A stretch of 64,000 nt of DNA from positions 62,001-126,000 of IMG/VR virus record IMGVR_UViG_3300042934_000594; one strand, written 5' to 3'. Source of the stretch: a virus. The notes below the pieces were generated by a model. The model did not search any database. It saw only the letters and a list, made by a program, of their open reading frames with translations, and was not told the origin of the DNA. Below are positions 53,403 to 62,481 of this stretch, piece by piece. The stretch's first letter is position 1. Every line of letters begins with the position of its first letter. Position numbers and translations under genes: made by a program.

Positions 53403-54554
53403 ATGGTTTTACCAGTAGCCGCGGCCGTTGCAGCTGAAGTCGCTGCGCGCACGGGCGCCAAAGTTGCAGGCAATCTCATCGGTGCGGTGAGCCGTGCTAT
53501 CAAGAACGGCAGTGACATCGGCTCACTGGCAGACTTGGCTCGCCCTGCGCGAGTTGAACCGATCGTCATGATCGACAAGGGCTTGCAGAATCAACCGTTC
53601 ATGGAAGACGTCATGAAGATGACGCTGACCAGTTTCACGGCCTACTACATGCAGGCACTGTCGATGCTGCAAAACGTGGGTCGTATCGACACCCTCAAGG
53701 TGTTCGATTCGTTGAACCCGCATCGTTCGGTGGGTGACTACGGCATCAAAGACGCCGTGTTCAGTGCTGAAGCTTATAAGGACGGCTTGCCCTCGCTGGA
53801 AGCGTTCAAGCAGAAGGCGCCGCCCAAGCTGCTCGCCACCATCTCCACCGAAGCGGAAGACAGCCCACAGACGTTGGAAGGCGAATACATCAGCGTTTCC
53901 GACAAGTCGGTTGAGAAGATCTACGAGATCGACAACCTGGCTGTGGGTAAGCTGGTGAACGTCGAACTGCGCGACGGTGATGCCAAAGCGAAGATCCCGG
54001 TGTTGATTCGCCTGATCCCGGCGGCCGTACCGGCGCAGTCGTTGGTACATATCTTTACCGCAGCCGGCCGTCAGACCTGGGGCGAGCGCTACCAACTGTG
54101 GCGTGCAGGCCAAATCAGCCTGGTGCGTGACCTGATGCTGGGCATCGATTTGCTCGACGACTACCGCAAGGCGTTGGTCAACGACAAGTCGGGTACCATG
54201 ATGGCCATTACTGACCGTCGCCGTAACAACGTGCAGAAAGCTGCACTGACCGGCAAGGTCTCCATGGCCGACGCCTCCAACATCGCGGTGGTCTCCAAAG
54301 AAACCGCCAAGCAGATGGGTCAAGCGCTGTACGGCAAGCTGGACATGCTAGCTGTGCGCAACAAGATCTTCGACAACAGCTACCTGCTGATGTTGATCGT
54401 TGTGGACGAGCAGTGGGAACGCGTCACCGTGTACCACCGCGGCATGGACCTGGCCACCGACTACAGCTTCAAAGAAATCAAGGCGACTGAGAAAGGCAAG
54501 GGTCCGGACATCACCGAACTCTTCAAAGCTTTCCATCAGACCCTGGCCGCTTAA
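53403..54554 (+). CDS. Virion structural protein, phiKZ gp89-like by position, 383 aa
   Basis: ATG 53403 behind AAGGA. An alanine-rich N-terminal helix (VAAAVAAEVAARTGAKVAG) is followed by a mixed alpha/beta body that includes a 'LLMLIVVDEQWERVTVYH' core. No catalytic motif. It is the first gene of a plus-strand run of virion proteins. Function unknown beyond the likely virion location. Confidence 0.6.
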   Translation: MVLPVAAAVAAEVAARTGAKVAGNLIGAVSRAIKNGSDIGSLADLARPARVEPIVMIDKGLQNQPFMEDVMKMTLTSFTAYYMQALSMLQNVGRIDTLKVFDSLNPHRSVGDYGIKDAVFSAEAYKDGLPSLEAFKQKAPPKLLATISTEAEDSPQTLEGEYISVSDKSVEKIYEIDNLAVGKLVNVELRDGDAKAKIPVLIRLIPAAVPAQSLVHIFTAAGRQTWGERYQLWRAGQISLVRDLMLGIDLLDDYRKALVNDKSGTMMAITDRRRNNVQKAALTGKVSMADASNIAVVSKETAKQMGQALYGKLDMLAVRNKIFDNSYLLMLIVVDEQWERVTVYHRGMDLATDYSFKEIKATEKGKGPDITELFKAFHQTLAA

Positions 54555-54579
54555 TCACACACTGGGGGTTGTTATCACC

Positions 54580-55482
54580 ATGGATATCCTTTCTTACGTC
54601 AAGAGTCTGTTGCCCTCCTACGAGCGCAACGAACTGCTCCGTACGCTGCAAAACCTGCAAGAAGAGCACACCGAGTTTCTGATGCCCCTGGTGCCAGATC
54701 TGCGTGAATCGTTTGCCGGTCACAAGTTCAACAGCCCGCTGTACGACCAGTACCGCATGGCGCTGTCGCGCTACGTCAACTTCCAGGGCTCCACGGCCCT
54801 GGAGCAGCTGCTGGTGTCGCTCGAACAACTGCAAGCCAATTTCCCGTTTCTGGAAAAAGAGCTCAAGCGTCTGTTCAGCCTGCAATTCACCACAGTCAAC
54901 CTGACGTACGATCGCGCCAACTTCATGCGCTACATCGAAGCGATCGGTTTCTACATCCGCTATGCCCGCAAATTCATTCTGGTCATGGTGGCTGAAGAAG
55001 CCCGTTCGGTCGGTAAAGCCACGCCGTCGGCCTGGTGCCGAGCGGAGCGTGAATGGATCGCCGACAACATGGCAGGCTTTGCCAGTCTGTGGTCAGCCAT
55101 CTACATGCGTGAAGCCGAACTGCGCAGCGCCATGGCGCGGGTCTCCAACGCTGAGATCAGCGAAGACACCTACGACATCGCGGTCAAGTCCCTGGGCGCC
55201 AGCAAACTGGACCCCATGCGCATTGCAGGCTTCAGCCCTACCGATAACTGGATCTTCAGTTTCGGTAAGACCCTGGTGGAGTGGGAAAACAAACGTCACC
55301 AGGCAGCCAAAGAAGAGCTCTACGCCACCCAGCTGCGTCTACAAGAGATGCGCGAGATGGTGCAGGGCGGCAATGCTTCGCCGCGCATCCAGGTCCTGAT
55401 CAAAACCGCTGAAGAGCGTGTGGAGAAACTGGACGCCCAGATCAATGCCGTAGAAGCTGAAAACAGCTACGACGCCGCTTAA
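54580..55482 (+). CDS. Virion-type helical protein, 300 aa
   Basis: ATG 54580 lies after GGGGGTTG; the frame is open further upstream only inside the previous gene. Almost all-helical, with long amphipathic segments and a C-terminal coiled coil (EERVEKLDAQINAVEAE). Position suggests the phiKZ gp90 region. Likely virion-associated; role unknown. Confidence 0.6.
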   Translation: MDILSYVKSLLPSYERNELLRTLQNLQEEHTEFLMPLVPDLRESFAGHKFNSPLYDQYRMALSRYVNFQGSTALEQLLVSLEQLQANFPFLEKELKRLFSLQFTTVNLTYDRANFMRYIEAIGFYIRYARKFILVMVAEEARSVGKATPSAWCRAEREWIADNMAGFASLWSAIYMREAELRSAMARVSNAEISEDTYDIAVKSLGASKLDPMRIAGFSPTDNWIFSFGKTLVEWENKRHQAAKEELYATQLRLQEMREMVQGGNASPRIQVLIKTAEERVEKLDAQINAVEAENSYDAA

Positions 55483-55493
55483 GGGGAACGACG

Positions 55494-56024
55494 ATGGTCA
55501 TGCCAAACTCGGTCAAAGTCTTCCCCCGCGGTTACAGCGGTGGTCAGGTCGGTAGCCTGGGCACCCACAGCCTGCGTAACGGGGATGATATCATCACCCA
55601 GCTGTACCAGGAATTCACCTCGCACGACAACAAGTCCCTGGGTTGGGAGTTTCGTCGCCGGGTGATTGCCGAGGTCAAGCGTCTGCTTTCGGGCAACGTC
55701 AACTGGTTCATCAAGCAAGACAGCAACGCCATGGTCACGAAGTACAGCTACGAGTTCCTGCTCGACACACTGCGCTTCATTGCCACCGGGCGTCGTCGTC
55801 TGAGCATCTTCACCTGGCCTGACCTGGTGGGTAGCCACCCGGCCGGCGGTTTGGAGAACGTCTCTGAGCGCCGTGAGATTGCTGACATGTTCGAGAAGCT
55901 GTTGCTCTCGACATCGGCTGACGCCTTGATCCAGCGCTGGTGCAGTCAGAAGGGCGGCTTTGACGACATGATGTATTCGATCAACCTGCTCTTTGGTGAT
56001 GTCCACCTTCGTGGCGAACATTAA
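55494..56024 (+). CDS. Hypothetical virion-region protein, 176 aa
   Basis: ATG 55494 behind AAGGGG. Mixed helical protein with a basic patch (FRRRVIAEVKRLL) and no motif recognised. Sits between virion genes with gaps of ~12 bp on each side, so co-transcribed with them. Confidence 0.65.
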   Translation: MVMPNSVKVFPRGYSGGQVGSLGTHSLRNGDDIITQLYQEFTSHDNKSLGWEFRRRVIAEVKRLLSGNVNWFIKQDSNAMVTKYSYEFLLDTLRFIATGRRRLSIFTWPDLVGSHPAGGLENVSERREIADMFEKLLLSTSADALIQRWCSQKGGFDDMMYSINLLFGDVHLRGEH

Positions 56025-56036
56025 AAGGAACTGAAC

Positions 56037-57416
56037 ATGACTCTCTCTGCTCTGGCGCGATTCGCCCAAGTGGAAATGCTCACCCCCTCCGTTGAGGAGA
56101 TGGGCGATGCCGAGAAAGCCGGATCGATCAACGCCGAGCAGTTGCAAGGTGAGATCTCCGAGCAAAAGACGGCTGAGTTGTCGGCCGAGTTGGAAGGCGA
56201 CACCATTCAAGCCGACGTCGAAGCCCTGGCGGGTGAATCGGTTGCACTGGAAGCTTACGTCAAACTGCTCACCCAAGCCAGCCGTGAAGGCGGCATGACC
56301 GCGCAAGAAATGGCGTTCGTCAACGTTGGCCTGGAAGCGTACCAAGCGCGCACCGCGCAATTGGTGCAGGTCCCATCGATCGAAGAGTTTGACGGTTCGG
56401 TTCGTCGTAACCGCGCCACCCGTGTGTCGGTCGAAGCACTGAGCGAACACGCCAAGGGTACTTGGGAAGCCCTCAAAGCGGCGCTCAAGGCAGCCTGGGA
56501 AGCGTTCCTGGAAACCGTGGCAGGGTTGTTCGACAACCTGGACTGGACCATCAAAAACGCCAAGCAACTCAAGACGTCGGTCCATGGCCTTAAAGGCAGT
56601 CCGTCTGATGTGGCCGTCACCAGCCCGATTTATTTCATCGACGGTAAGTACGTTGGCGATGACATGAGCGTCACGGGTGAGCTGATCGACTTCCTGACTC
56701 AGAAATGGGCCGGGTCGGTAGGGCGCATCACCCACGAGTTCACCCAGGTGGTCAAAGACCACAAGTTCGAAGACCTGGACATGCAACAGTCCATCGCCGC
56801 ACTCCTGCGCCTGATGCCGCAACACGGTTACTTGGGTACTGAAGTGCAAGACGGCGACATCGGCTTTCGCAAGGACGCCCATGTCACCCGTTCCAAAACC
56901 CTGCCAGGCAACACGGCCGTTTACATGGCCATGCCGGTTGAAGGTAAGGGCGAGGGGATGGCAAGCTTCATGTCACAGTGGGCTGACGTGGCCTTCCGCA
57001 TTCATGCCGTGCCTAAAGCACAGGGCGCGACCGCAGGGGATCAAGCCACGCAATCGCCACAGGGTCTGAATAAAACCCTGGACGACATCATCCGCATGGC
57101 AGAAAAGCTCAAGGGCCTCAAAACGGCCACGCAGAACAACAAGGAAGAACTGGTCAAGTTGGCCAGTGCTCTGGACGGTTTGCGTGACAAGGCCAATTCC
57201 CGTACCGATTCGGCAGACGGTAAGTCCGCCTTTATTGATACGGGCAGTGTGGTGTCCCAGGTGACTCAGGTGGTCAACACCCTGCAACGCATGAACACCA
57301 CGGACTTCTCCGGCATTGTGCGCTACTGCACCACCCTGCTCAAAGCGCAGGTGTTGCTGGTGAAGAAACAGGTCGAGTGCTACGGCGGTGCTCCGGCAGC
57401 TGCGCTGGCGAACTAA
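56037..57416 (+). CDS. phiKZ-type internal head (inner body) protein, 459 aa
   Basis: ATG 56037 behind AAGGA. Layout: acidic N-terminal ~65 residues; SVALEAYVKLLTQA (68-81) and a GLEAY box (~98); the pair TRVSVEAL with S-V-E at 131-133; then a hydrophobic helix with tryptophans (GTWEALKAALKAAWEAF), a FIDGKYVG box and a C-terminal helix (LLKAQVLLVKKQVECYG). The same order occurs in the next genes. In phiKZ such proteins fill the inner body in the capsid and are cut by the head protease after S/A/G-x-E. Cleavage after E133 would remove the acidic propeptide. Confidence 0.8.
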   Translation: MTLSALARFAQVEMLTPSVEEMGDAEKAGSINAEQLQGEISEQKTAELSAELEGDTIQADVEALAGESVALEAYVKLLTQASREGGMTAQEMAFVNVGLEAYQARTAQLVQVPSIEEFDGSVRRNRATRVSVEALSEHAKGTWEALKAALKAAWEAFLETVAGLFDNLDWTIKNAKQLKTSVHGLKGSPSDVAVTSPIYFIDGKYVGDDMSVTGELIDFLTQKWAGSVGRITHEFTQVVKDHKFEDLDMQQSIAALLRLMPQHGYLGTEVQDGDIGFRKDAHVTRSKTLPGNTAVYMAMPVEGKGEGMASFMSQWADVAFRIHAVPKAQGATAGDQATQSPQGLNKTLDDIIRMAEKLKGLKTATQNNKEELVKLASALDGLRDKANSRTDSADGKSAFIDTGSVVSQVTQVVNTLQRMNTTDFSGIVRYCTTLLKAQVLLVKKQVECYGGAPAAALAN

Positions 57417-57424
57417 TCCAACTC

Positions 57425-57444
57425 GGGGGTGTGTAAGCACCCCC
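57425..57444 (+). terminator. Intergenic hairpin
   Basis: GGGGGTG (57425-57431), loop TGTAAG, CACCCCC (57438-57444), without a U-tract; 17 nt before the next start. Confidence 0.45.
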
Positions 57445-57461
57445 AGCTCCAGGGGACACTC

Positions 57462-58916
57462 ATGAGCGCTCTGAAAGGCTTTATTCAAAAGACCGGCCTC
57501 GAGAATTTCGATTTCGATGACGGCAAAGTAAAAACCGAAGTGATCGCCGGTGACATCGACTCCACCCTCTCGGAAGTCAAAGCTGACCTGACCTCGGCTG
57601 ACATCGAGATGACTAAGGTCAACGACGCTGCGCAAGCACTGTCGGAAGAATCAGCCGCACTGGAAGCGTACTGCGATCTGTTGCGCCGCGCCTCCCAAGG
57701 GCAGGGGATCACTCCGCGTGGTTTCCAAGCGTTGTCCATTGGTGTGGAAGCATTCGAAAGCCGCAGTGGTTATCGCGTGGCCAACTTCCCCGCGGTACGT
57801 GACGTCGGCGGTCGGCTGACCCAGCGTCAAGCTGCCACGGTGTCGTTGGAATCGTTGTCTGAAGCGGCCAAGGCTACCTGGGAAGCGTTCAAAGCGGCGA
57901 TGGCGGCACTGATCGGTCAGATCCAGGACTACGCCACCAAGCTGTTGGACGGCTCCAAGAAACTGGAAGTGCGCGGCCAAGCACTGGCCACCGCTGTGGC
58001 CGCCTTGAACGGCACACCGAAAACCCCAACGTTCGACATTGCCAATGCCAGCCCGCTGGCAGTGGACGGTCAGTTCGGCGGCCAGGATCACAAGCCGGTC
58101 ACCAATATGGTGGCGCAGGTCTACGCACATTTCCTGGGTGGGTTGACCTTCTACATCGAAGACATCACCAAAACGATCGACAAGGTTCGTTTCGATGCCC
58201 CGTTGTCTGAAGTGGACCTAAAGGGTGCTTTGACACATGCCCCTCACACCTGGTTCTCGTTTGGCAGTGTGCCCGTCGAAGGTGACAGTCGTTTCCCAGC
58301 CGGTACGAAAGTCATGCGTTCGCCTACCATGGCGGGCAACATGGCGATCTATCTGGCTACCCCTGAGAAAGACGCCGCAGCCTCCAGTGCTGAATTGGCT
58401 GAAATGCTCAAGACCTGCAAGTTCAGTCTGTTGCCGGTGACCGATGCCAAACCGCTGACAGAAGTCAGTGGGGTTGCGGTGGACAACGCGCAGAACCTCA
58501 AGGCCCGCGTCACGCAGATCAACCTGGCGATCAAACAGATCGTCGACAAGCAGGAATACGCGACCGACGCTAAAGCGGCGCTCGATAAACTGCTGCATTC
58601 GGTGGATCAACTGCAACAACGTGCGGCAGCGGCCAAGGATGCTTCGGCACCTGCTGCGGGTACCGATGCCAATGCTACCCCAGCGGCCCCAGCGTCGGGT
58701 GAGAACCCAACGCAAGTGGTGCAGGACTTCGTGGCTGTGGCCAACAACCTGAAGTCGATGATGGGCAAAGACGTTCAAGGCATGCTCGCGTACAGCGTGC
58801 GAACCCTGGGTGCTTACCTGTCGGTCATCGACAAAGAAGTGGCCTGTTACTCGGAACCCGCGGCAGCTCCAGCTGAGGCGGCTCCGGCCGCTCCTGCTCC
58901 AGCGCCTGCTGCGTAA
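57462..58916 (+). CDS. phiKZ-type internal head protein, 484 aa
   Basis: ATG 57462 behind GGGGAC. Boxes in family order: SAALEAYCDLLRRAS (~64-78), GVEAFES, TVSLESL with S-L-E at 128-130 (predicted cleavage), then ATWEAFKAAMAALIGQ, AVDGQFGG, and a final helix LGAYLSVIDKEVACY. The last ~65 residues before that helix are interrupted by an A/P/T linker, and the C-terminus is an alanine-proline tail. Close paralogue of the neighbours; packaged with DNA in the head. Confidence 0.8.
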   Translation: MSALKGFIQKTGLENFDFDDGKVKTEVIAGDIDSTLSEVKADLTSADIEMTKVNDAAQALSEESAALEAYCDLLRRASQGQGITPRGFQALSIGVEAFESRSGYRVANFPAVRDVGGRLTQRQAATVSLESLSEAAKATWEAFKAAMAALIGQIQDYATKLLDGSKKLEVRGQALATAVAALNGTPKTPTFDIANASPLAVDGQFGGQDHKPVTNMVAQVYAHFLGGLTFYIEDITKTIDKVRFDAPLSEVDLKGALTHAPHTWFSFGSVPVEGDSRFPAGTKVMRSPTMAGNMAIYLATPEKDAAASSAELAEMLKTCKFSLLPVTDAKPLTEVSGVAVDNAQNLKARVTQINLAIKQIVDKQEYATDAKAALDKLLHSVDQLQQRAAAAKDASAPAAGTDANATPAAPASGENPTQVVQDFVAVANNLKSMMGKDVQGMLAYSVRTLGAYLSVIDKEVACYSEPAAAPAEAAPAAPAPAPAA

Positions 58917-58925
58917 CCCTTAGAG

Positions 58926-58954
58926 CGCTCTCCCGAAAGGGAGGGCGTTTTATT
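58926..58954 (+). terminator. Hairpin terminator
   Basis: CGCTCTCCC (58926-58934), loop GAAA, GGGAGGGCG (58939-58947), then TTTTATT. Confidence 0.65.
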
Positions 58955-58976
58955 CAGTGTCCCCAAGGAATTTATC

Positions 58977-60356
58977 ATGAGCCTTGAATGGTTGAAACAA
59001 AATACCCCTGAGCTGGTCGTGTCCAAGGAAGAAGCCGGCGACACCGCCATCTGGGGTGCCCCGCGCCCAGACGAAGATTCGGAAATCGGCGCCCTGTGGA
59101 ACCGCATGCACCCACCGGGTGTGCAAGGCGTAGCGTTTACTCACTTCGGTGGTCTGGAAGACGCTGAGGGCGCGTCTGCGGCTCAATACGCTCAAGACCA
59201 GGCACTGACTGCCTACGACGAGATGAACGACCTACACGGCGCTCTGGAGGCCTACTGTGACGTGTTGCAGTCGGCCATCGACGACGGCACCGGCATGCAC
59301 CCACAAAGCCAGGCGTTGATCAAGGTCGCAGCCCAACACCTGAAAGTGGTATCGCCCCGTCTGCAAGCCGGGTTGGAAGACTACAGCCCTCGTTCGCAGC
59401 GCCAGTACCTCTACGCGTCGTTGGAAGATTTCAAGACCACCGCCAAGAAAGTTTGGGAGCAAATGAAGCGGGCGTTCGAGCTGTTGTGGAACGCGGTCAT
59501 GGACACTACCACCAAGCTGCTGGGTAAAGCCGCTCGCTACCGTGACGAAGCCAAGGCCCTCCTGACCCAGGTTAAAGGCCAGCGTTTCAATGTGCCGCCA
59601 CTGCATGTGAGCAGCACCCCCTGGCTGTTTGCCCATGGGCGTTTCGTGGGGGCCGATGCCAGTGCCACGGACACCGTGCTCAACTACATGCAGCACGACT
59701 ATTACGTCGATCTGGAACACTCCTACAAGCAATTGCAAAAGGTGGTGCAAGACTACCGTCCGGGCAACGGCACCCTGAACATGGCGCTGTTTACCGACAG
59801 CCCCATGCAAAAGTTCCCAGGCAAACCCAACCCGGGCCTTAAGGCCACCTTGGGTGATGACGTGATCGTTCGCGGTGTCGTCGGCATGCCTGGCGGTAAA
59901 GCGTTCGTCGCGACTGCCCCGGCGGGCGTTAAGGACACAGCGGTCTCCTACACTAAGCTGTTTAATGACTTCCGGGTAGAGATCCAGGATGAACCCAAAG
60001 ATCAACACCTGCCAGTCAGCACTGAAGTTCCTGGGGGCTCTTCTTCCCAAGTGACCCAGCAGCTGGAAGCGCTGGTGAATCGGTTGGAACGTCTGGCCGA
60101 GAACAGCGGGAACGCCCGGAAGATCAAATCCATCGTGGACATCGTTGGTCACACCGCTGCCGAGCTGGCGGTCAAGATCGAGTCCAACACCACCAACCCC
60201 GAAGAAGCCCGCGATGGCATGGCGCTGTTGAAAGGGTTGAACACCGTGCTCAAGAACGTCGGTCCAAACACCAATGGCATCTTTGCCTATTTGGTCCGGG
60301 TCTACGGCACGCAACTGTCACTGCTCAAAGCCCAGGTCGCGGCGCAAGCCAACTGA
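58977..60356 (+). CDS. phiKZ-type internal head protein, 459 aa
   Basis: ATG 58977 behind AAGGA. Boxes: HGALEAYCDVLQSA (~87-100), QAGLEDYSP (~130), LYASLEDF with S-L-E at 148-150, KVWEQMKRAFELLWNAV, FAHGRFVGAD, and the ending VRVYGTQLSLLKAQVAAQ. N-terminal region acidic as in the paralogues. A longer propeptide than at 56037. Expected in the capsid inner body. Confidence 0.8.
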   Translation: MSLEWLKQNTPELVVSKEEAGDTAIWGAPRPDEDSEIGALWNRMHPPGVQGVAFTHFGGLEDAEGASAAQYAQDQALTAYDEMNDLHGALEAYCDVLQSAIDDGTGMHPQSQALIKVAAQHLKVVSPRLQAGLEDYSPRSQRQYLYASLEDFKTTAKKVWEQMKRAFELLWNAVMDTTTKLLGKAARYRDEAKALLTQVKGQRFNVPPLHVSSTPWLFAHGRFVGADASATDTVLNYMQHDYYVDLEHSYKQLQKVVQDYRPGNGTLNMALFTDSPMQKFPGKPNPGLKATLGDDVIVRGVVGMPGGKAFVATAPAGVKDTAVSYTKLFNDFRVEIQDEPKDQHLPVSTEVPGGSSSQVTQQLEALVNRLERLAENSGNARKIKSIVDIVGHTAAELAVKIESNTTNPEEARDGMALLKGLNTVLKNVGPNTNGIFAYLVRVYGTQLSLLKAQVAAQAN

Positions 60357-60423
60357 GCCTGATTCTATGGCATTCCGTTAGCGCTGCTTGATTGTGGCGC
60401 TATTCCATTTCAGGGGGCACCCC

Positions 60424-60924
60424 ATGTTTAGCAATTTGAACAAATACCTCATGCCCGAGCGAGTGAGCACGGAGGACTTGAAGCAACTGGAAGTTGAACA
60501 AGTCCCCACCGCTGACGTCGGGCATGACATGCCGCTAGCCCAGGTTCCTAACGAACCGCCGGTGCAACCACTGGCGTCTGAACCGCCTGCTGCGGTGATC
60601 GAAGTGGCCCGTGACGGTGACCGCATCACCATTCTCCCCACCGAAGACCCTACCGAGTTTGTAGACGACGTGGTGCAGACCGAGCAGCTGGAAGGCGACC
60701 GTGTGGCGCTGGAAGGGTACTTGGGTGTGTTGGAGACGCTGGGCGGTCAACCCATGCACCCACAGGCTCAACGCTTGCTGGCTATCAGCCTGGACAAACT
60801 CCACGGTAACAGCCCTCAAGTGTCCGTGGAAGTCTTCCGCTCCATGAGCGCTGCCTTGCGTATGGCGCAGACGTTGGCCAGCGTGAAACAGCGTTTGAGT
60901 GCACTGAAGGGGTCTGGCGCATGA
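60424..60924 (+). CDS. Short internal head protein relative, 166 aa
   Basis: ATG 60424 behind CAGGGGGC. Contains only the N-terminal part of the family: an acidic proline-rich start, RVALEGYLGVLETLGG (~93-108), and QVSVEVF with S-V-E at 134-136, followed by just ~30 residues of helix. So it is a propeptide-like unit with a very short mature part. Overlaps the next gene by 4 bp (ATGA). Confidence 0.7.
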   Translation: MFSNLNKYLMPERVSTEDLKQLEVEQVPTADVGHDMPLAQVPNEPPVQPLASEPPAAVIEVARDGDRITILPTEDPTEFVDDVVQTEQLEGDRVALEGYLGVLETLGGQPMHPQAQRLLAISLDKLHGNSPQVSVEVFRSMSAALRMAQTLASVKQRLSALKGSGA

Positions 60925-62435
60925 GTCGCCTGGCCCAGTGGGCGTCACTCATCCCGGTGGTCTCGGCTGAAGACCTGACTGAAACCCAACCCCAGGGTGA
61001 TCACAGCGCCGTGGGCGCCGACACCAAAGTCGACGTACCCCTGGAGCAACACCTCAATCCACTGGACCCTCAACCTGAAGTCAAACCCGAGCAGGAAGTC
61101 ACGGTGTTTGTGGAAGGGGAGAAAGTGGTGCAACCGGCAGGCTTTGCCGACCTGTACGTGGACGACCATGCCCGCCTGGCTGCACTGGCGAGTGGGGCTA
61201 CCCCGGCGGTGGAAGACAACAACCATTTGTTGGACGACCATCACCTAGCTGTGGTGCAACAGCAAACTGCTGACAAGGGCGAGGAGCTGGACAACGCCAT
61301 TACGATGCACGCGGCGCTGGAGCAGTATCACGCCCTGTTGACCGAAGCCGATACACAGGGCGGAATCAGTCAGCAGGCGGCTAAGTTCATGCGCCTGGGC
61401 CTTGAGCAATTGGAAGCGCAGTTTGCTCAACCGCTTCAACTCACCCCTGGACTGGAATGCTTCGGGGGTCCAGAGGCTTCCCGTCATTCGACCCGGGTGT
61501 CGGTCGAAGCCCTGGGTGGGGCCATGGGTCACACCTTCAAAGCCATCCAGGAAATCTGGCGAGAACTGCGGATCTACCTGGGCACGCTCTGGAACGAACT
61601 GCTTGACGGTACCACCAAGCTGCAAAAGGACATTGAAGTCACCGCGCAAGCGGCCAGTGTGGTTAAGGGTGAACCTAAAGCGTCGTCCTTTACCGTACGC
61701 AATGCCCAGCTGGCGTTTGCTGACGGTGAGTTCGTGGCCCACAACCCTGTGGTGATTGCAGGCCTGACGGCGGTGATCACTCAAGAGTACCCCACGGAAT
61801 TGCGCCAGTGGCTCAAGACCTTGGCCACGTGCTGTAAGCAGTTGGACTTGCGTGACCCCCTGACCATCGACAAGCAGTTGGAGATGGTGCGCAGCATGGG
61901 TGGCCCGCACACCAGTCTGTCGCGGGCCTTCAACAGTCAGAGCAGCGACGTGTTGCCGGGTAACTACACCGTCCACAAGCACAACACCGTGGAAGCACAC
62001 GGCAGTCGTGACAAGGTCTTTGCCAGCTACGGGGGCGATGCGTTCTTCACCGTCCACCCGCCGTCGGCGCACAGCCTCGGCAAAGCGAAGAAAGACGCCC
62101 CGGCCACGTACGAGGTGCCTGTAGGGACCCCAGCAGAGGTGCAGAAGCGCGCTGCCGACCTGTTGAAGATCATCAACGCTTTGGCCCAAAGCCGCAGCTT
62201 TAAGGTGGATCTGACGCGGGAGTTGGATGACCTGGCCAGTGCTGCTGAAGCTTTGATCAAACGGGCTGAAGCCACCCATACGCCGGCCATTGCCATGGTG
62301 CGTCAATTCACCAATGGTTGCGCCGCCGTGTCGCGTACGGGGTTGGGTAACTTCAACCAGGTGTACTACTACCTGGTCCGTGTACTCAAGACCAACCTGT
62401 CGATCCTGCGGCGCGAGATCGAGATGTACCAATAA
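60921..62435 (+). CDS. phiKZ-type internal head protein, 504 aa
   Basis: ATG 60921 coupled to the previous stop. Long acidic N-terminus (~120 residues), then HAALEQYHALLTEA (~130-143), LGLEQLEA, RVSVEAL with S-V-E at 194-196, FKAIQEIWRELRIYLGTLW, FADGEFVAHN, and the end YLVRVLKTNLSILRREIEMY. All boxes are in family order. Predicted to be cleaved after E196 and kept in the inner body. Confidence 0.8.
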   Translation: MSRLAQWASLIPVVSAEDLTETQPQGDHSAVGADTKVDVPLEQHLNPLDPQPEVKPEQEVTVFVEGEKVVQPAGFADLYVDDHARLAALASGATPAVEDNNHLLDDHHLAVVQQQTADKGEELDNAITMHAALEQYHALLTEADTQGGISQQAAKFMRLGLEQLEAQFAQPLQLTPGLECFGGPEASRHSTRVSVEALGGAMGHTFKAIQEIWRELRIYLGTLWNELLDGTTKLQKDIEVTAQAASVVKGEPKASSFTVRNAQLAFADGEFVAHNPVVIAGLTAVITQEYPTELRQWLKTLATCCKQLDLRDPLTIDKQLEMVRSMGGPHTSLSRAFNSQSSDVLPGNYTVHKHNTVEAHGSRDKVFASYGGDAFFTVHPPSAHSLGKAKKDAPATYEVPVGTPAEVQKRAADLLKIINALAQSRSFKVDLTRELDDLASAAEALIKRAEATHTPAIAMVRQFTNGCAAVSRTGLGNFNQVYYYLVRVLKTNLSILRREIEMYQ

Positions 62436-62444
62436 CGGCATACG

Positions 62445-62470
62445 GCGGGGTCACCCCCCGCCTCTTTTTA
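62445..62470 (+). terminator. Intrinsic terminator with U-tract
   Basis: GGCGGGG (62445-62451) pairs with CCCCGCC (62457-62463), followed by TCTTTTT. CATA upstream (62440-62443) reads TATGCCG on the other strand. Confidence 0.7.
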
Positions 62471-62481
62471 GGAGCATCACA

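Noticed and set aside
55578-55592. GATATCATC inside the gene at 55494
   Set aside because: Shares the core of the promoter motif but is intragenic, lacks the leading ACT and has no start downstream on the plus strand at the usual distance.
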